Source: Luteolibacter sp. SL250
GTDB taxonomy: Bacteria > Verrucomicrobiota > Verrucomicrobiia > Verrucomicrobiales > Akkermansiaceae
Direction of reading: 5' to 3'
Assembly: GCF_026625605.1 (NCBI RefSeq)
Contig: NZ_CP113054.1
Span: 2,294,001-2,358,000 of the forward strand
DNA length: 64,000 nucleotides
Below are positions 18,703-29,800 of the stretch, in pieces. Numbering within the stretch: position 1 is the stretch's first letter; each line of letters opens with the position of its first letter. The notes beneath the pieces were generated by a model. It worked only from the letters and a program-made list of their open reading frames with translations, was not told the DNA's origin and searched no databases. A program made the position numbers and the translations under genes.

Positions 18703-19857
18703 TCAGTCCACGGTCGGAACCACCGGGCCGCCGTCGCCGCCGACGCGGCTGACCTTCAGGTTGCTGTCGATCGCAATGCCGGTCGTACCGTTGACATCGG
18801 TCGCCAGATAGGCGGCGATCTGGTCGCGGAAAGCGGTGTCGAAGGTCACCTCAAGACCGGAGATGTTGGCGGTGTAGAGTTGCTGGTAGCCCCAGAGCGT
18901 GTAGGAACCGTTGCGGACGTTCTCGGGTGAGTAGCGGACACCATTGTAGGACAGCGGAACGGGTGCTCCAGCGGTGGAGGCACCGGTGGCAGGACTGTAG
19001 CCGGAGATGGTGATGGCGTCGGAGACCGTCATGTAGCTGACCAGCACCGCATCGATCGCGCTGCCACCCACTTTGAGGTTGGAACGATCAAGGTTGATGG
19101 CGTTGCGGACGTCACCGCTGCCGGAGTAGCCGCCGTTCGCGGCGTCCGTAAGTTCGCCACTCGCGTTGGCGGTCCACTGGGCCACGTTGGTGTTCGTGCC
19201 GTATCCGGTTTCCGCCAGAATGGTGAAGCGGGTGCCAGAACCGCCGGAGCGGCCGGTGGCGAGGACGAAAGTGTCCGGAGAGAAGTTGAAGCCGTAACGG
19301 GATGGTCCGGAGAGTTGTCCACGGGACCAGAGAGCGTTGTGGGCCTGGGTCGTCATGTTGGAGATCTGCGCGGTCGTCGCGCCGCGGCTGGCGATGAACA
19401 TGAACGGAACGATACCCACCGGGCCGCCACCCAGGCTGGCATTCGGATAACCGGCGAGGTTCTTCTCAACATCGGAGAAGGACCAGCGGGGGTTGACGCT
19501 CTGGAACACCGGGCTGCTGGCTGCGGTGCCGTTGGTGCTGACGGTGGTGTTGACGTCCAGAACCTGCACCGTGGCGGTCGGGGAGCTGATGGAAGCGATG
19601 CCCGGGCCGGAGCCGGAGAAGCTCGTGCGGACGATGTACTGCTGCCCGCCGAGGGTTCCCTTGAAGATCGCCTGGCTTGCGCCGCCGAGGGTGCCGCCGT
19701 TGTAGGCATACTGCGTTCCCGTCAGGGTGGTGCGGATGGCTTCATGGGCGGCGGCGCGGAAAGCGGTGGCCCCGGTGATGTTGATCTCCGTCTGGGAATA
19801 GGCCAGGGGGGAGAGCAGGACGAAGGAGCCGAGGAGGAGCGTGGTCTTGGTTTTCAT
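18703..19857 (-). CDS. PstS-like secreted phosphate-binding-type protein
   Basis: A 384-residue protein with a clear signal peptide (TTLLLGSFVLLSPLAYSQ). The mature start INITGATAFRAAAHEAI resembles the phosphate-binding loop region of PstS/DING proteins (GST/GAT-x-F). Later, SYMTVSDAITISGYSP, LSYNGVRYSPENVRNGSYTLWGYQQLY corresponds to the second-lobe segment of the PstS fold. There is no lipobox and no ABC permease or ATPase gene nearby, so it may act as a free periplasmic or extracellular binding protein rather than as part of an importer. It precedes the exoprotein operon's 3' end by about 1 kb. Phosphate binding is inferred from fold similarity only. Confidence 0.65.
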   Translation of the reverse strand: MKTKTTLLLGSFVLLSPLAYSQTEINITGATAFRAAAHEAIRTTLTGTQYAYNGGTLGGASQAIFKGTLGGQQYIVRTSFSGSGPGIASISSPTATVQVLDVNTTVSTNGTAASSPVFQSVNPRWSFSDVEKNLAGYPNASLGGGPVGIVPFMFIASRGATTAQISNMTTQAHNALWSRGQLSGPSRYGFNFSPDTFVLATGRSGGSGTRFTILAETGYGTNTNVAQWTANASGELTDAANGGYSGSGDVRNAINLDRSNLKVGGSAIDAVLVSYMTVSDAITISGYSPATGASTAGAPVPLSYNGVRYSPENVRNGSYTLWGYQQLYTANISGLEVTFDTAFRDQIAAYLATDVNGTTGIAIDSNLKVSRVGGDGGPVVPTVD

Positions 19858-19892
19858 GGTGTGACTTGGTGTGTTGTTGTGAGTGGCATGGT

Positions 19893-20756
19893 TCAGTTGG
19901 AGGCGGTGCGGCGGCGGCGGACAGTGGCGGCGAGCGCGGCGCCGGCGGCCAGAAGGCTGACGGAGGGCTCAGGGATCATGCCGATGCTGCCGTCACGGCC
20001 GATGATCACCGTGCCGACGTATTCGCCGGTGCCCACCGTGCCGGATGGGTTCGCGCCGTTGGAGATCGAGAGGATCCGCTGGATATCGAGGAAGGTGGCA
20101 TCTCCGGCGCCGCCGAAGTTTTGCTCGATGCCCGGGAGGGAGGTGAAGGAGTAGGAGGGGCTGTTGAAGTAGCTCCATGAGCTTTCCCACAGTGTGGGGT
20201 TGGCGGTCTGGCTGATGAGCAACGTGCCGTCGGCATTGCCGGCACCTAGGGCGGCGAAGGTTCCTTCGATGGTGGTGATGCCCTTGGCCGGGTTGACGAG
20301 GCTTTCGAAGTTCAGCCCGCTGATCGGGACGGACTGGCCCGCTCCGACGGCCGGACGGGATGCGTAGACGGTGAGGGAAGGGTCGCCGTTGACCGCACCC
20401 ACGGAACCGAGCTTTCCGGAGCCGGTCGGATACTTGTCCGAGAGATTCGCGACAGCACCGAAGTAGATGTCATTCCGGTCATACCAGGTGCTTCCAAAGA
20501 CGGTGGATAGCGTGCCGCCGATGTTGCCGAGGTTCGTGTTGAAGCTGCCGTCCCGGTAGGAAGTGGCGCTTCCCAGGTTGAAGTAGACATTGGTCTGGGC
20601 TCCCTCGCCTGAGGTGGCGTGGAATCCGAGGATAAGGTCACCGTTGGTGAAGGTGAAGGCGGCAGCAGCCGTGGAATGGAGCAGAGCGGAGGCAGTGATG
20701 CCGAGCAGGGCGCTTCTGAGGAAGGAGGTCATGTTCGTCGTGTTGGTTTGATGCAT
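19893..20756 (-). CDS. PEP-CTERM sorted secreted protein, paralog of 16743-17882
   Basis: A 287-residue protein with a signal peptide (SALLGITASALLHSTAAAA; ATG 20732 is an alternative start that still includes it). The C-terminus is a textbook PEP-CTERM tail: IPEPS from residue 261, a hydrophobic stretch SLLAAGAALAATV, then RRRR. This marks it for exosortase processing and surface attachment. The central 220 residues are shared with the protein at 16743-17882, including FTSLPGIEQNFG and FLDIQRILSISNGANPSGTV. No exosortase gene is in the window. It is separated from the PstS-like gene by 35 bases and from the exoprotein stop by 96. Confidence 0.85.
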   Translation of the reverse strand: MHQTNTTNMTSFLRSALLGITASALLHSTAAAAFTFTNGDLILGFHATSGEGAQTNVYFNLGSATSYRDGSFNTNLGNIGGTLSTVFGSTWYDRNDIYFGAVANLSDKYPTGSGKLGSVGAVNGDPSLTVYASRPAVGAGQSVPISGLNFESLVNPAKGITTIEGTFAALGAGNADGTLLISQTANPTLWESSWSYFNSPSYSFTSLPGIEQNFGGAGDATFLDIQRILSISNGANPSGTVGTGEYVGTVIIGRDGSIGMIPEPSVSLLAAGAALAATVRRRRTASN

Positions 20757-20758
20757 CG

Positions 20759-20773
20759 CCTGATCAGATCAGG
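20759..20773. promoter_or_regulatory. Palindrome immediately upstream of the PEP-CTERM gene
   Basis: CCTGATC-A-GATCAGG is a perfect 7-base inverted repeat with a one-base centre, directly before the start codon at 20756. It could be a repressor operator covering the start region. It is short, so chance cannot be excluded. Confidence 0.25.
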
Positions 20774-20823
20774 GATGATGCGAGGGTTCCGTCCGCTGCT
20801 GTTAGGGTCAAACGGGTGACCGT

Positions 20824-20841
20824 CTCAGTTTCGTCACTGAG
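20824..20841 (-). terminator. Weak hairpin after the exoprotein gene
   Basis: CTCAGT (20824-20829) and ACTGAG (20836-20841) form a six-base stem with a six-base loop, twelve bases past the exoprotein stop. No T run follows, so this is at best a weak terminator for the 19-kb operon. Confidence 0.2.
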
Positions 20842-20852
20842 TCCGCAGGTGC

Positions 20853-23800
20853 TCAGTTGGCGTCACCCTGATCTCCGGACCGGCGGCGCCTTTCCTCCTC
20901 ATCCTCGTCCTCATTTGGCACGGAGCCACCGTAGCCGATGACTTCCGCAGTGATGATGGAAACAGCATCGATCATGGTTTCCGGCGTGCCCGACACATTG
21001 TCACCGGCGGCGGCTGCCTGCGATGCCTGCGGTGCGGAGGAGGTGGAAGCCGTGGACGGCGGGGTGGATACGGCGATGCTGGCCATGGACGCTCCTGCGG
21101 CAGGGGCTCCGGTGCTGGTGCCTCCGGCGGAGATATTTCCGGCATTTGTGACGGTGACGGCGGCGAGGTTGATGTTGCCTGTGACGCGGATGCCAGCATC
21201 ACCCGCATCGATGGTACCGGTGGGGGCGATGAGGTCCACATCACCCGCCGGAACGTCCCGGACGGTGGCGAGCACGCCGATACCACCACCGGTGGCGAGT
21301 CCCGCGAGATCCGTCTGGACCGCGGCGCTCTGGGGGTCGATGACCACCCGCGTCGGCGGAGCGGACTGGACCGTCCGGGATGACGATCCGGCGGCGATGT
21401 CGCCGTTCGAGGACCAGATCATCACATCCCCACCACGGAGGGTGAAGATCCGGCCGATACCGATATCCACATTCGTGTCCGTGAAGATGGAGATGTTTCC
21501 ACCTGCCTCCGTGACGATACCAGGTGGGGTGAGGGGATTGCCGAGGGTGGTGTTCGCCAGCGCGAGGCCGCCGCCGGGTGCGATGATATTGATGTCACCG
21601 CCGAGCCTGGTCCGGATGTCCTTGCCCTGCGTGAGGATGCTGCCGTTCCAGTTGGAGTCATCTCCGTCACCGAAGAGGGAGTGGATGGCGGCCATGCCAC
21701 GGTCATAGTTGCGGTAGCCGTCCGACTCCGGGTTGTTGAAGTCACGGCCGGTGTCACGGAGTATCCGCTGGAAGATCCGGATGGCGAGCTGGGCCCGTTC
21801 ATCCGGAGAGAGTGCCGGGAAATCGACTCCGGGAGCGAGTTCATCGAGGTAGCTTGCTCCGGTGGCGGTGAGGACGAAGTCCGCGATGAAAGACGTGAAG
21901 TCCAGGGCGCTGGACGCAAGCGAAGTTACAGGGCCGAGGCCGGCTCCGACGTGGATGTCCGCACCGTCCGGGGACAGGTAAGGATTCCGCAGGTTGCCGA
22001 TGCTGTTGATACCGGTGCCAGTACCGTCGCCCAGGCTGGCGCCAAGGCCCAGATCCAGATTCCGTCCTGCAACCACTTGCAGCGTTCCCGGTCCGGAGAC
22101 CTGGATGTCTCCGGAAAGCGGTCCGTTGTTGGTTGCCGGGGCATTTCCGTTGGAGAGGGATGCGATCCGACCCGCTCCGGCGGCGTTGTAGGCGACGATG
22201 TCGCGTCCTGCCGTGATGGTGCTGATGTCACCGGGACGCAGGTTCTGGAGATAGAAGGCAATGTCGAGGATGTCACCTGCGGCGGAGATCACCGCACTCT
22301 TCGGGGTGAAGAGCGTGAGTCCCGAAAGGTCTCCGCTCAGGGCATGGATACGGACTGGTTCCGTGTCATCGCGATGGAGGAGACCGGACGCGTGGCGGAG
22401 CTGCTTGGTTTGAAGCACGCCGTTGTCACCCGTGTAGGAACCGGAGTCGCCGAAGGCGATCGCAAGCTGGTTGAAGAAGCCTACCGCCGTGATGTTGGAG
22501 GGGATGGCCAGACCGGACGTCGTGGTAAAGTTGTTGAGGGGGCGGAGGTGTCGGGGAAGGATGGATGGATCCGCATCCGAGACGTTGATGGCCGCGGAGG
22601 TCCAGGCCTGCACCGACTGGCCGGGGATCAGGCCGTTGGAAAGACCCGTTGGCTGGAAGGCACTGATCGCTCCAGCGGAGATCAGCTCGAGCTGGCCGGT
22701 CGCGGATGGTTGGAGCGTGATCGGGCCTGCCAGATTCAGAGAGCCGGAGAGTGCGGTCAGATAGAGATTTGGAGCAGTGAGGTTCCAGACCGGATCGAAA
22801 GGCGCTAGGCTGGTTTCAGCCAGGCGGAGCCATGGCTGGAGTACGGAAGGTGTGGAGCCAGAGCGGGGAAGGAGCTGCTGGGTCTCCGCCCAGGCCCGGA
22901 GGATGGACTGGGGTGTGGTCGTGTTTGGTAGTGTGACGGAACTGCGGAGGGTGATGTCCCCTCCCAGTGAAGTGGCATCCAGGGTGCTGTCCGCGGACAG
23001 GGTGGAGAAGTAGGTCTTGTACCAGAAGCGGTTGTTCACCCCCTGCGGCAGGAGGAATGGATTGGCCAGTGGCGTCAGGAGGATGTCACCGGTGGCGGAG
23101 ACCTCGAATGAGGATTTGCCCGCGAACAGGGCGGTGGGGAGCCACGTGTTCTGGTGGAGGGTGGACGCGGACGGATTGTTGAGGTTGGAGACCAGACCCG
23201 GGGACGGGGAGCGGGTGGAGTTGGTGGTGATGCTGCCGCCGGCATCCAGCACACCATTACCGCGTTCGACATAGTACACCCCGCCATCTATGTCATGTCC
23301 GGCGGTCAGGGTGAGGTCACCACCACCCAGCTCGATGAAACGGGAGGCATCAGGCGTGCTACGCGCTGCGCGTGCATTGGTGGGGATGACGGCATCGACG
23401 TTCTTCACATCGTTGCCCGCAGTGAGCTGGATGTTTCCTCCTCCGAGTGCACCCACACTCTGGAAAAAGTTGCTGAAATCCACCCACCAGCTGGTGGATG
23501 CGGCGGCGTCTTGGACGGGGATGATGCCGCCTGAGATCCGGATGCCGCCATAGGTGCCATCGGCTGTCACCAGTCCGCGGCGGTAGAGCCAGTTGTTCGG
23601 AAGCTGACGGGATGAATCATCGATGAGACCGGAGTTGTTGCGGGTCTTCCTCTCGATGTTGTGCTGGGCATGGAGGCTCACGTTCCCACCGGCCATGCTG
23701 TACTGGGCGGCGTAGTTCTGTTGGGCTGCCCCCAGATCGCCTTGGGCCGCGTTCGCGGTGAGGATCGGCGTGACGAAGTCCCCATCCGCCACGATGCGGT

Positions 23801-26800
23801 TCGGGTTGGCGACCCGGGTTCCCGCCGTGTAGATGGATGCGAAGGGATTGAGGAGCTGGATCGAGCGTCCTGCATGGATGTCGATGTTGCCGGATCCGGT
23901 GCGGATCACCTGGAAGTTGTTCGCGATGATGGAGGAGGTGACCGCGCTGTTACCACCCGTGGCGGTTGCGGATCCCATGTTCTTGCCGATCCGGATCATG
24001 CCGGACTCCGTGCCCAGCGAGCCGAGGGCGACGTTGCTGCGGTAGTCAACCGAGGAGAAATCCGCTCCGGAAGTCAGGCGGTACGACCATGACTGCAGGT
24101 TGGCGGGAAGATCGGAGTTGTAGGCTGCCAGCGGGGAAAGCCAGAGGCTCGAACCACCGCTGAATCCGTCGCTCAGCGCGTTGTGGAAAGTGAGATCTCC
24201 TGCCGCCCGCAGGGTGAGGACACCCGCCGATCGATCCGCGCCGAAGCGGAACGAAGACAGATCCCAGTCACTTGTGGCCGTGGTGGAGGCGGAACCCAGC
24301 GTGAGATCTCCGGTGCGGTTGATGATCTCCACTCCTGCCGCGAGGGTGAGCTTGAGATCAGGGGAAAGAGAAAGAAGGCGGTTCCTGATCTCTGTGTATG
24401 CCGCGCTGGCCGTGCCCGCATTCCCCAGGTAGGTGTTTGCCTCCGACTTGATCTGGTTCTGGAGATCCGTGCGGATCACTCCGTCGGTGCCCGTCAGGTC
24501 ATGGAGCCTGACACCTTCCACAAGGATGTGGGACGCTCCCGTGATGGTGGAACCGATCGCGTCGATCTGCACGTCATTGTTCGCGGCGGCGCGTGGCGCA
24601 CGGAGATGGAGGGTGCCGGTGAATTGCCCGCGGTAGGCACTGGAGCCGGGTGTGATGATGTCACCCGCCACGTATGAATCGACCGAAAGATCGATCAGGG
24701 ATCCGGTGTTCAGGATCAGCCGCGCCGAAGGGTCGATCACGCCGTCACGGTGGATCCCGGCCTCCAGCGTGACGGAACCTCCCTTGCCCGCGGAGTCAAA
24801 GTCGGCGGCTGACACATCGAGTCCGGCCTCGCTATCCAGCGTCAGGCTGCCGTTCGCCTTGAGCGAGATGGATCCTCCCGTCCTGCCGGAGGCATCGATG
24901 GAGCCGGTCACGGTGATACCGCCTGAATCCGTGGAGACATTGTAGGAGGAAGAAATGGCGTCCCCATCGATGACGATGTTGCCGGTGCGCACACGATAGT
25001 CGCGCAAGCGGGTGAAGTGGCCGGTATTCAGCATCTCATCCAGAAAGCCGAGACTTCCTCCGGCGATGGTGGATGTATCCAGCGTGAATTCGCCGCCCGT
25101 GCCGGTAGCGCCTGACTTTGCGACCAGCGTGCCTTCAAGTTCCGCCGAACCCCGGGGCGTTTCGATGGCGATGCGGCCAGCGTTTCCTCCGGCGTCCGGA
25201 GCGGAAACGGTGATGGTGGAACCGAGCGCGAGATGAACCGAACCCTCCGGGGAAACGAGGCGAACCGTTCCGCCGTTCGTATACCGGTAGGTGTCCACGA
25301 AGAGTTTGCTGGTTCCATCCAGATTGATCGTGGCGGGCGCGTTGCCGCCGATCACGACATCGCCGGTGGTGGCGTGCAGGGTGAGTGATCCGCTTGGAAG
25401 GGTGACGTTCCCGTCGATGGCGACGCTGGCACCTTCCAGTCCAAGCTTTGCGCCCAGTCCGCCCGCCGTGGGCGGCGTGGAGCCGCCATCGGTTCTGATC
25501 AGACGGAACGCTCCATCCGCTGCCAGGAGATGGTTCGATGCTGCTGCGGAAGTGAGAAGGGGGGCGGATAGGGTCAGATCACCGCCGGAGCGGAAGGAGC
25601 CTTCCTCCGTGGTGATGATGCGCTGGTTGCCGTTGAGCCGTACATCGGAGAAGCCATCGGCAAGCAGGTGGCCGCTGTTCACGGAGATTTCCGCCGCATG
25701 GAAGGCGAGTGTTCCGTCGAGTGGCAGTGAGGCTGAGGGGACAGCATCGGTCAGGCCTCCGAGTTGGAGGTTCTTCGCGGTGATGTTGACCGTGCCGCCA
25801 TTCTGGCCGATGCCACGGATTGCGTTTGCCTGGAGTGACAGGGACTGGAATGCGGACGAGCCGATGTCTCCGGACCCATGCAGGTCGAGGTTCGTGTAGC
25901 TGCGGATCCTCAGGTTCCGTGCATTGGCCTGCAGGATGCCCAGCGCTTCGCCGGAAAGGATGAGGCCGTTGCCTGTAGGCGCGGGGGCACCTGGATCCAG
26001 GACCATCGCGACGGAACCGCTGCCCAGCATGACGGAAGTGGCATCGAGGACGGCATCCGTGCTGAGATCCGTGCGGGAGGTGGAGTCCAGCACGATGCTG
26101 CCACCGCTGAGGGTCGCCCCCGGGCGCACGGCCAGCAACGGATCGGATGCTCCGGTGATCCCTTCGCGGATCATCTTTGCGGAAGTGGAGGAACTCACGC
26201 GGACCAGAGCGCCATTTCCCGTCAGCAGGATCGTGTCAGCGCCGGTTTCCGCTTCCGCGGCGGAAATGGTGGCGTTCCCGTCCAGGATCAGCTCCTCCTT
26301 TGCCGTGAGGATGATGTCCGTCCCGGTGAGGGTGGTATCGCCGACAGTGAGCTTTCCGGTGCCGGTAGTGACGGTGATGTTCCCTCCTTCGAAGGTTCGG
26401 AGACCTCCGATGAGCAGGCTCTCTGCATTGAAGCTGTTGAGCAGGGAGGAGGAGATCGTGAGCTGGGAAGGTGAGCCGCCTGTTCCGGTGCCGTTGATGA
26501 GGATGTCGATCGGACTGTTGATGTCGATGAGGCTGCCGCGGCCCGCTGCCGGTGACAGGGAGTTCACCTGGCCTTGGAGTGACATCATGGTGGACGCCGT
26601 GAAGGACAGGTAGCCGGCGTCCATCGGCAGCCGGGGGACGGCCAGGTTGCGGTCGATCGCCGCCTGTTTGAGGAAAGCGTTGGCGGAGAAGTCACGGTAT
26701 TCGGCCCGGGCGCGGACGGTGGAGCCGGGTGCGATTTCGAAACGGGAGATGGAGGTGCTTCCCGTGCGTGCCGGGTTCAGTTGGTTGGAAAGATAGCCGG

Positions 26801-29800
26801 AAACAAGGGTGGAACCATCCGGCCGGACGGCGGATGTGCCGGGAGTGCCGCTGATGGGGGTGACCAGAAAAGCTCCTGGAAGCAAGGCGTAACGGGCGGG
26901 CAGCAGCGTGTAGGTGCCGGCGGGCAGGCCGGAACCTGCGGCAAGTGTTACGGTGTCGCCCACCTTGAGCGAGCTGTTCGTGTAGCCGGTTTCCCCGGAA
27001 AGGTTCGTCGCCGTATCCGATGGATTGAACGGAGCGAACGGCGCGTAGTCGAAACCGTAGGTGGGGATGACCGCGAAGCTGGCGGAGGAGTTGAGGACAT
27101 CAGTCAGCCCGCCATTTCCTCCCACCCATCGGTAGGCGCTGAGATCACCCCCACCACGGATGTCGATGAGGGCACCGTCTTCGGTGGTGAGACCGCTTGC
27201 CGAGAGATTGACTTGTTTCGAAGGCAGGCCGCTGATGGTGATGTCGTTGCCCGCAGGGTCGATCCACGAGGTTCCGTCGGGGCTGACTCCGTAGGGAAGT
27301 GTGACACCCTTCCCGGTGATGGGATCAATGGCGGAGACGGAGGTGACGCTGTCGCGGGTGAGGGTGACGTTGGAGGAAACCGGCTTCGCGATGGTATTGC
27401 CCGCGATGGGATCCACCGGTGCGGTGCCCGTTCCATCCCAGCCGATGTTGATGGTCCCGATAGGTGCGCGGAGCGTTCCTCCTTGGGAGATCGATGAGGC
27501 ATGGATGGAAAGGGTGCCTCCGGCGGACATCGGGAGACTGCGCTGTGATCCGCCGGTGATGGTCACTGAGCCAGGTGCCCCGCCCGCATCGTAGGCGAAG
27601 ATGTTGAAGGCCGATGCCGTGGTGGGATGGATCTGACTCGCCTGGAAGAACAGACTGCCTGCCGCGCTGAGCGTCCCGTTTCCACGGATGTCCCCGTTGG
27701 TCGCGTTGAAGCGTGCGGTGCCGATGCCCTGGAGGGAAAGGTTGCCGATGTCGATCAGGTCGGCGGTGACCGTCAGGCTACCGGCTCCGTGGGTAGGGGC
27801 GAAGGTATATGAAGTCAGGGCGGTTTCACCGATGGCGTTGACGCTGGTGAAATGGAGGACGTTCTCCGTCGCCAGCGTGGGCGCCTTGAATGCCTGACCC
27901 AGGCTGACGTGGCTGGCGGAGAGGTTGACGTTACCCGTGCCATAGATCACACCGCCGGTCGCGACGGTCAGGCTGCCGGGGGTGTGGATGGCGACATCCC
28001 CGTTGAAGCGGATGTTCCCTTTGAGTGCGACGTGATCGAATCCGCCGCCGGAGAATGAATCGACGGTGATGTGTCCGAGACCCGGCAGTGAGGTGGAGGT
28101 TCCCACCGAAGGAACACCGGTGAGGGTGGAGCCGCTCTGTGATACGATGAGATTCTCCTGCGCGCTGTTGTAGATGGTGCCCGGAGGAATGAAACGACCG
28201 GAGGAAACGTTCAGCGTGGCGCCGGAAGCCGAGGTCCCACCGGCATGGCCGATGAGCGTGGCATCCGACCGGAGCATCTGCGAGCCGGTGAGGGTGATGC
28301 TCCCCGCGTTCGTTTCCAGCGTCACGGGAGCAGGACGGAGATCGGGGGCAAGGGGGGCGCTCCGGTAGTCGATGGAGGCATAGCCAGGATGGAGATCGAG
28401 GACGCCGCTGGTGCCTGAGACATCGAGGACGGAGCCGCTTTCGGCGGTGATGTTGCCGCTGACGGTGATGGAGCCACCCTTGTGGACCGTGCCTTCGCGG
28501 AAACCGTGGACATTCGGGATGAGAACCGTTTTGCCGGCGGTGGAAAGGTGGGCGGTGCTTCCCAGATGAACGGTGGGCAGGGCCTCTGAGGCCAGGCTGG
28601 CGGACCGGTAGCTGGAAGCGCCTGTCACATTGATGCTTCCCCCCGCCGCGATGGCGGTGCCATGGAGCGTGACGGTATCTCCCTGGAAGGTGATGCTTCC
28701 TCCCGCGTCAGTCGAGATGACCGCGCCTTGTTCCATCAGCACACTGCCCCGGGCGAGGATACTGGAGGAACGGGTGTCGGTGATTCCCACCGCCCTGAAG
28801 GAAAGATTTCCCGCGGCCCTCATCCCTTCTCCGTTGGTGATGGTGCCGACGGTTAGTGCACCTCCGGAGGTGGTGGCGAACCATTGTTGGACGACCGGGT
28901 TGATCCGGGCGTCGTCAGTGATGATGAGGCCCTCGTGGTAGGTCGTCGGTGATGACGCGGTTCCGATGCCGGTGAGCGAAAAACTTCCGAAGCCGCCCTC
29001 GTTGAAGAAGTCGGTGTCGAACCAGGTGGAACCCGCGCCGGGTGACTCCCCGCCAACCTGGATGCGTGGCGCGGTGAAGGAGAGTGATCCCGCACGGGTG
29101 GTGCCGGAATAGCCCCGGAGAGTGGACCCGAGATGGAGGCTGCCACCGAGGATGCTGTCGATCGAAAGGTCACGGCCCGCCGCGATGGCGAGGGAGCCAC
29201 CGTTTCCGTAGGAAATGGAGCCCGCCGCGCTGACCGTGAGCCCGCCGGAGACGTCGATGAGACCACCTTCGGAAAGGTGGGAGGTGAAGCTGTTGATGGA
29301 GACAATGCCACCATTGACCGGCAGGAACGTGTCTGCACCGGTGCTGCCCCGCAGGTCGGTGATCAGGCCTGCCGTGCTGATGCTGCCGCTCGCACCAAGG
29401 GTGAAGATACCGTGCCCCGCGATGGGCTGCGGGAGGGGATCGTTGGAATTGAGGGCCGCGTTGACGACGTCCTGGGGGAGGTTGTGCGTCCTGAATGCCA
29501 GTTCGCCACCTGCCGCGGTGATGCTGCCGTTGATGGTGATGTTGGAACCGGTAAGGGAGATGCTGCTGCCCGCTCCCAGATTCAGGCTGGTGTTCTCGGG
29601 AAGGGTGATGTCCCCGTCCGGGTTGATGATTGACAGGTTCCCGAAGCCGCTTGCCGCCAGCTTTTCCGGAGAAAGGAGGAACGTGGAGATCCGGTCGGCG
29701 GGGATGGCCAGCGGATTTCCGGAGGCATCGGTCTGGAATGCGTCCGGATGCGTCTGTTCATCGTCATCGGTGAAGATGACGGAGGGTGGGGTCGGTGAAT

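Noticed and set aside
21681-22808. Open plus-strand frame of 375 codons inside the exoprotein gene
   Set aside because: Antisense to a well-supported beta-helix coding region; the many such frames there reflect codon bias.
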